Notes under the pieces: model-generated
Databases searched by the model: none
What the model was told of the DNA's origin: nothing
What the model saw: the letters and a program-made list of their open reading frames with translations, nothing else
Program-made: the position numbers and the translations under genes
IMG/VR virus record: IMGVR_UViG_3300026484_000160
Location: 1 to 47,456 of that record
DNA length: 47,456 nucleotides
Strand: one strand, 5' to 3'
Source: a virus
Shown here: piece by piece, positions 46,544 through 47,456 of the stretch
How positions within the stretch are numbered: the stretch's first letter is position 1
How the letters are laid out: each line of letters opens with the position of its first letter

Positions 46544-47008
46544 CTATACACCTAACTCTTTTTGACCTAGAACTACAAATTCTAGGTTGTGAAACTTACA
46601 AAACTTTCTAGCACTTTCCCACTTAGCCACATTTATAGGATCATTCCATTGTGATTGCGGTTTTATCTCAATTAATCTCTTTTTACCATCTTTAAATTTT
46701 ATTAAAAAATCAGGAAAATATCTATGTTTTTTATTATCTTTAGGGCTTATATATTCTATAGCAAAAGGTTCAGCAGTCCAATATTCTATTTCTGAATTTA
46801 AATCACACCATTTCATAAATTTCTTTTCCCACGAACTTCTATATTCAGGAAACTCTTGCTTATTCATATAAGTATTGAGCGGTTTTTTATATTTATCTTC
46901 ATTTATAGGCTTATAAAAACCTCTCTCATAACGACTTCTACCACCTTCTTTATTAGTTCTATATCTTCTTCTTTTAGCTTGATATCTACCTGCTCTAGAA
47001 ATCGCCAT
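46544..47008 (-). CDS. 4: Head completion protein gp4-like
   Basis: A 154-residue protein; T4 gp4 has 150. It has the gp4 pattern: a basic start (RAGRYQAKRRRYRTN), EYRSSWEKKFMKWCDLNSEI (T4 'YKSSWELRFFQWCDTN'), the nuclease-like core HRYFPDFLIKFKDGKKRLIE then IKPQSQW (T4 'HRYFVDVKITF..G..IVEIKPKKQ'), and AKWESARKFCKFHNLEFVVL. The fold is TnsA/PD-(D/E)XK-type: PDF and IEIK supply the usual acid and lysine. gp4 acts on filled heads before tail joining; nuclease activity is possible but unproven. It follows the next gene to the right by 10 bases. Confidence 0.9.
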   Translation of the reverse strand: MAISRAGRYQAKRRRYRTNKEGGRSRYERGFYKPINEDKYKKPLNTYMNKQEFPEYRSSWEKKFMKWCDLNSEIEYWTAEPFAIEYISPKDNKKHRYFPDFLIKFKDGKKRLIEIKPQSQWNDPINVAKWESARKFCKFHNLEFVVLGQKELGV

Positions 47009-47018
47009 TTATTCTCCT

Positions 47019-47456
47019 TTATAATACTTTAGACGTTGATGACCATTCAGGAAAGCTAATACTAGCGGCAGCTAAATATTCCTCCTCATCCATCTGAATT
47101 ATAGAATTTGATATTCTTCTAATAGCATATCTTCTTAATATCGGCGAACCTTCAAATCTTTTCATAAGAGGTTTTATATCTTCATATACTAAATCTTTTT
47201 TCTTTTTTCTCATTTCTACTACTAAAGAAGCTAAAAGAACTCTCTGATTTTCAGGCATCCAATGAACGTTGAGACCTAATATATGTTTGTTATTTTGTTT
47301 AGAGTGTCCTAAACATATTATAAGAGGATTTTTATCGAATTTATGTTTATCGTGAATAGCATTATATCTAAAGAATAATAAATTACCCTCTCTAAAGGAT
47401 TTAGGTGTTTTTTTAGTTTTATTTTCTTTTTTAAATTTTCTCAAGAATTCTTTTTT
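47019..47456 (-). CDS. Conserved phage protein, 5' end outside window
   Basis: At least 145 residues; the frame stays open through the right edge (KKEFLRKFKKENKTKKTPKS), so the true start is probably beyond 47456. GNLLFFRYNAIHDKHKFDKN then PLIICLGHSKQNNKHILGLN, and VHWMPENQRVLLASLV, are features of a family common in T4-type and other marine phages ('GklyfF.YdPk.k..LpyyD.fPLvi.....gGfyGlNlHYLpp..R'). The ending RYAIRRISNSIIQMDEEEYL then AAASISFPEWS agrees. Its function is not known. Position before gp4 is the place of gene 2 in T4, but I see no support for that identity. Confidence 0.7.
   Translation of the reverse strand, partial: KKEFLRKFKKENKTKKTPKSFREGNLLFFRYNAIHDKHKFDKNPLIICLGHSKQNNKHILGLNVHWMPENQRVLLASLVVEMRKKKKDLVYEDIKPLMKRFEGSPILRRYAIRRISNSIIQMDEEEYLAAASISFPEWSSTSKVL

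Overview
The window is part of the genome of a strictly lytic, T4-type myovirus with very A+T-rich DNA. Evidence is a near-complete T4-like tail and baseplate gene set (sheath gp18, tube gp19, gp26/51-like, gp29-like tape measure, gp48/54, gp53, gp27, gp5, gp25, gp6, gp7), the clamp loader gp44, primase gp61, late sigma factor gp55 with its co-activator gp33, head completion gp4, and repeated TATAAATA late promoters. The base composition, the heavy use of AGA for arginine, the TTTAAGT-type promoter elements and a Cas4-like nuclease fit a phage of Campylobacter or a related Campylobacterota host. The host is an inference, not a demonstrated fact.

Layout. Positions 1-11855 (minus strand) hold an appendage and virion block: a very large tail fibre running off the left edge with 32-residue repeats, three paralogous small structural proteins with exchanged C-termini, a 736-residue beta-rich appendage protein, a DUF1353 protein and a short protein that looks like a cut-down gp23/gp24 capsid protein. 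Positions 11885-13757 (plus) hold small early-type genes, including a MazG-like pyrophosphohydrolase and a stand-alone class II glutamine amidotransferase. Positions 13777-18061 (minus) hold sheath, tube and two further tube-like proteins. Positions 18116-34331 (plus) hold the baseplate: hub assembly proteins, a tape measure fused to an M23 peptidase, hub, spike, and enlarged gp6 and gp7 wedges.

Positions 34354-35753 are a disturbed region: two small late genes on the minus strand, a truncated relic of the 5' end of the gp55 gene, a broken 79-codon reading frame and a 30-bp direct repeat carrying a late promoter. Positions 35754-46523 (plus) hold transcription and replication genes with many small accessory genes: gp55-gp33, gp44, a ParM-like actin ATPase followed by a ParR-like small protein, an Hsp20 chaperone, gp61 primase, a Cas4-like Fe-S nuclease and two proteins with T4-style capsid-targeting N-termini. 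Positions 46544-47456 (minus) hold gp4 and a conserved phage protein cut by the right edge.

Regulation can be read from the DNA. Virion operons on both strands begin with TATAAATA 17-26 bases before the first gene, and the sigma factor expected to read it is encoded here. Accessory and replication genes use a second signal, (T)TTAAG followed by 10-11 bases and TATAAT, often with the same AT-rich leader. That geometry resembles T4 middle promoters. The most unusual points are the ParMR-like cassette, the short capsid-fold protein, the gp55 relic and broken gene, the putative capsid-targeted proteins, and the adhesin-like repeats grafted into gp6 and gp7.
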